Assembly: GCA_005877185.1 (NCBI GenBank)
Contig: VBPQ01000137.1
Location: forward strand, 1 to 6,467
Reading direction: 5' to 3'
DNA length: 6,467 nt
From: Nitrososphaerota archaeon
GTDB lineage: Archaea; Thermoproteota; Nitrososphaeria; Nitrososphaerales; Gagatemarchaeaceae
Positions 4,409 through 6,467 of the stretch are shown piece by piece. The notes below the pieces were generated by a model. The model saw only the letters and a program-made list of their open reading frames with translations. It made no database searches and was not told the origin of the DNA. The number at the start of each line of letters is the position of its first letter. The stretch's first letter is position 1. The position numbers were made by a program, and so were the translations under genes.

Positions 4409-5465
4409 TTGGACCTCAACAGCATCTTCTACGTGGTGAGCCTTCTCGTCTTCGTCGCCTACGGTCTCTACGCCCCCAGGATTCAGGTCTGGTTTGCCTT
4501 GAACGAGATAGGTCGCGGGCTTACAAGACTCAAGGTGATGAAGGACAGGGCGAGAAAGGAGACGATCGACTACCTGATGTCCACCGGGAAGGCGCCAGTT
4601 CCTCGACTACATAACAATCATGCCCGTTGACATAGACCCGAACGGGATTGTCGGGAAGATCGACCACGTGGTGACAACGAGAGACGACAGAGTCAGGCAG
4701 GAGGTCGGGACGATAGTGGGTGACAAGAACCCCGTCACGGTGTCTGTCTCTGAAAATCTTCTCGAGGCGGCGACGGCACTGAACACGATACACAAGATCG
4801 TGAGACACTTTTACCTGCTCGGGAAGAAGACGAACTCCTACTTCATGCTGGTACAGCTGCAGATGCTGATGCCAATGATAATCCAGGAGGCGGACGCTCT
4901 CGTCAGCGCGGTCGACACCTTCAAGCTCGCCCAACCACTAGGGGACGGCATAGGCGCGGTCATCGCTTCGCGCTTCATGGTCGGGCGCGAGAAGCAGACA
5001 ATCGCGAGAGACACCGTCCTAGCCGTCAATGAGTACAAGGGGAGAAAGCTCTACGTGGTGAAGGCGGAGGGCCCGATGGCCTACGTGGGTCAGCCGGGGG
5101 TAGGGATAAGGCACGTCATAGAGGAGATGGGTGTCAAACCCAGCGCGATCATCATGATCGATGCGGCCCTGAAGCTCGAGGGGGAGAAGACGGGCGAGAT
5201 CGCCGAGGGCGTCGGGGCGGCAATCGGGGGCATCGGGGTGGAGAAGTACCAGATCGAGGAGGTCGCCGCGAAACACAAGATTCCCATCTACGCGGTTCTG
5301 GTCAAGCAGTCGATTCTGGAGGCCATAACAGCGATGAGGAAGGAGATAGCCGAGGCGTCCGACAAGGTCATGACTCTGCTCAACAGGGTGATCGAGGAGA
5401 AGACCAAGGAGGGCGACAACGTCCTCATCGCCGGAATCGGGAACACCCTCGGGGTGAGTCAGTGA
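4409..5465 (+). pseudogene. DUF1512 family membrane-anchored protein, apparently frame-broken
   Basis: This resembles the archaeal DUF1512 family (function unknown, usually about 350-380 residues). The N-terminal piece has a TM helix (SIFYVVSLLVFVAYGLYAP, 4424-4480) and a basic helical stretch ending YLMSTGK; its frame runs to a stop at 4630. The family sequence resumes in another frame: RQFLDYITI leads into MPVDIDPNGIVGKIDHVV (ATG 4620) and runs to TGA 5465. Conserved blocks there are IVRHFYLLGKKT, PLGDGIGAVIA, VVKAEGPMAYVGQPGVG, IDAALKLEGEKTGEIAEGVG followed by AAIGGIGVEKY, and IAGIGNTLGVSQ. The second frame has a stop at 4575-4577, so the break lies at about 4578-4600 and needs a +1 shift; a small deletion of linker sequence is likely. 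If real, only the 281-residue soluble part from ATG 4620 would be made, without its membrane anchor. The N-terminal start is uncertain: no ATG is in frame, TTG 4409 is preferred and TTG 4373 is possible. A sequencing error is a serious alternative, because the C-terminal part looks intact. Confidence 0.68.
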
Positions 5466-5668
5466 TGATAGGCTCCAAGTCGGTCGTGGAAAAGAAGCAA
5501 AAGTACACAGTCTTCACGATAGAAGAGTGCCCCGTCTGCGGGCAGAAGACAAAGCGGGAGTTTCAGACCGGTGACTACATCACCAAGGATGGAGCGAAGT
5601 GCACGAAGTGCGGCAATCAGACCCGGATAAGCCTGATTTACGCCGAGACGACGAAGCCTCCTAAGTAA
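5465..5668 (+). CDS. Small zinc-ribbon protein
   Basis: The 67-residue protein has two CxxC knuckles: CPVC at residues 22-25 and CTKC at 46-49, the latter within GAKCTKCGNQTRISLIYAE. The 20-residue spacing forms a four-Cys zinc ribbon. ATG 5465 overlaps the DUF1512 stop (TGATG), so translation is probably coupled; a GTG three bases earlier (5462) is an alternative start. The tight overlap suggests the two proteins act together or are needed in fixed ratio. I do not recognise a named function. Such ribbons may bind nucleic acid or a protein partner. Its 3' end overlaps the convergent methionine aminopeptidase gene by eight bases. Confidence 0.8.
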   Translation: MIGSKSVVEKKQKYTVFTIEECPVCGQKTKREFQTGDYITKDGAKCTKCGNQTRISLIYAETTKPPK

Positions 5669-6467
5669 GAATTACCAGCCCCTCCTCCTCATCCAGAGCC
5701 ATCGTGTGCTCGAACTGAGCGACAGGCTTGCCTGAGGCCTCGACGAGGGTGGCGTAAGACCTGATGACCTTCTTCTTCGCGAGCTCCTTCAGGAGTGACA
5801 AGAGCCTGGCCTCCCTGTAGTCCTTCAGGAACCACCTCGGGGTGAAGGGAAGGGTCTTCCTCTCCCCCCAGATCATCTCCACCAGGGCGTCCAGCTCTCC
5901 GTTCCCGATCCTCCGCCTCCCGACGAGCGCGAATATTGTTTCGATGTCAGAGTCGACGACGTACCCCTCGGCCTCCCGTGTCGTGAGGAACGGTTCCACC
6001 GCGAAGACCTCGCCCTTCTTGAGGGTCGGAAGGTTCGGCATGTAGACGTTGGGTATGCTCTTCCCCGCGTGAACGACGTATCTGTCCAGGGTGTGCCCGC
6101 TCAGGTTGCTTATCGTCTTGAAACCATAGCGAGACGCCGCGGAGTAGATCGCCTTGCTCACCTCCCCTATCCTCCGGTCGCGCCTCAGCACATCGATGGC
6201 GGCGCGGAGGGCCCTCTCAGTCGCCTCCAGCATCGGCTGGTACTGGGGGTTGTAAGTGGTGGTGATCGATGTATCCGCGACATACCCATCGACGTGGACC
6301 CCGAAGTCGACCTTCACGACGTCCTTCTCCCCGACCTTGCCGCTCTCCCCCGCCTGAGGCGCGTAGTGCGCAGTGACGCTGTTCACCCCGACGCCTGTCG
6401 GAAAGGCGACTCGCCCGCCCCTCTGGACTATCTCCCCCTCTACCTTCTCGCAGATGTCAAGGTACTC
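5661..6467 (-). CDS. map: Methionine aminopeptidase, type II (5' end beyond the right edge)
   Basis: The enzyme removes the initiator methionine from nascent proteins in the cytoplasm. The frame is open to the right edge, reading EYLDICEKVEGEIVQRGGRV and then AFPTGVGVN before the GTG at 6386-6384. That GTG is internal, because family sequence precedes it. Dinuclear metal ligands of the pita-bread fold are all visible: Asp in KVDFGVHVDGY, Asp in YVADTS, His in NLSGHTLDRY, Glu in VFAVEPFLTT and Glu in QFEHTMALDEEEG. The substrate-binding His is in TAHYAP, where the family usually has AAHYTP. The inserted helical domain of the archaeal/eukaryotic type II enzymes follows EPF (GNGELDALVEMIWGERKT region). 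About 268 residues are visible of the usual 295-300, so the first 30 or so are missing. It ends at TAG 5663-5661, inside the zinc-ribbon gene's stop region. Confidence 0.95.
   Translation of the reverse strand, partial: EYLDICEKVEGEIVQRGGRVAFPTGVGVNSVTAHYAPQAGESGKVGEKDVVKVDFGVHVDGYVADTSITTTYNPQYQPMLEATERALRAAIDVLRRDRRIGEVSKAIYSAASRYGFKTISNLSGHTLDRYVVHAGKSIPNVYMPNLPTLKKGEVFAVEPFLTTREAEGYVVDSDIETIFALVGRRRIGNGELDALVEMIWGERKTLPFTPRWFLKDYREARLLSLLKELAKKKVIRSYATLVEASGKPVAQFEHTMALDEEEGLVILT

Noticed and set aside
4838..5287. Several minus-strand ORFs opposite the DUF1512 gene
   Set aside because: They are reading-frame shadows of a strongly conserved plus-strand sequence.
1..6467. CRISPR arrays, insertion sequences, defence or toxin-antitoxin systems
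   Set aside because: No regularly spaced repeats, terminal inverted repeats, transposase or toxin-like gene was seen; the LAGLIDADG-like remnant is the only mobile-type sequence.

Overview
The window looks archaeal, most likely from a TACK-group lineage near Nitrososphaerota. It holds the 3' end of a translation initiation factor aIF1A gene, a type II methionine aminopeptidase, a Trm112-like protein and a DUF1512 protein. A tRNA-Trp gene broken by introns and a stand-alone 5S rRNA gene lie among them. Starts are preceded by BRE/TATA-type promoters, some placed for leaderless mRNAs, rather than by bacterial -35/-10 boxes. Base composition is moderately GC-rich throughout. The lineage assignment is inference from gene content; no marker was aligned.

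Left part (1-1949): the end of aIF1A is followed after one base by a two-helix membrane protein. That protein has the layout of a potassium-channel pore domain but lacks the TVGYG filter. It converges with a 404-residue MFS transporter on the minus strand, which has its own promoter and Shine-Dalgarno sequence.

Middle (1950-3310): four minus-strand units run in series from right to left: a Trm112-like zinc protein (leaderless), a tRNA-Trp(CCA) gene with two introns, and a membrane-anchored, surface-facing cyclophilin rich in N-glycosylation sequons, ahead of the MFS gene. The tRNA is about 172 nt before processing and folds to a standard 76-nt cloverleaf when 33- and 63-nt segments are removed.

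Centre right (3330-4161): a plus-strand 5S rRNA gene (about 3365-3496) has its TATA box at the expected distance. It shows a 17-nt extra hairpin segment in loop B. Facing it on the minus strand is a broken gene: an N-terminal HTH piece and a C-terminal LAGLIDADG-like piece lie in different frames.

Right part (4162-6467): a plus-strand DUF1512 membrane-anchored protein is apparently split by a frame break near 4578-4600. It overlaps a small zinc-ribbon gene in a coupled arrangement. That gene converges, with an 8-base overlap, on the minus-strand methionine aminopeptidase, which runs off the right edge.

Most of the window is housekeeping for translation and protein maturation (aIF1A, tRNA-Trp, 5S rRNA, Trm112, MetAP, PPIase). 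The unusual points are the RNA genes (a two-intron tRNA whose introns can pair with each other, an expanded 5S rRNA), the channel-like protein with a replaced filter, and two frame-broken genes. No mobile element, CRISPR array or defence system was seen.
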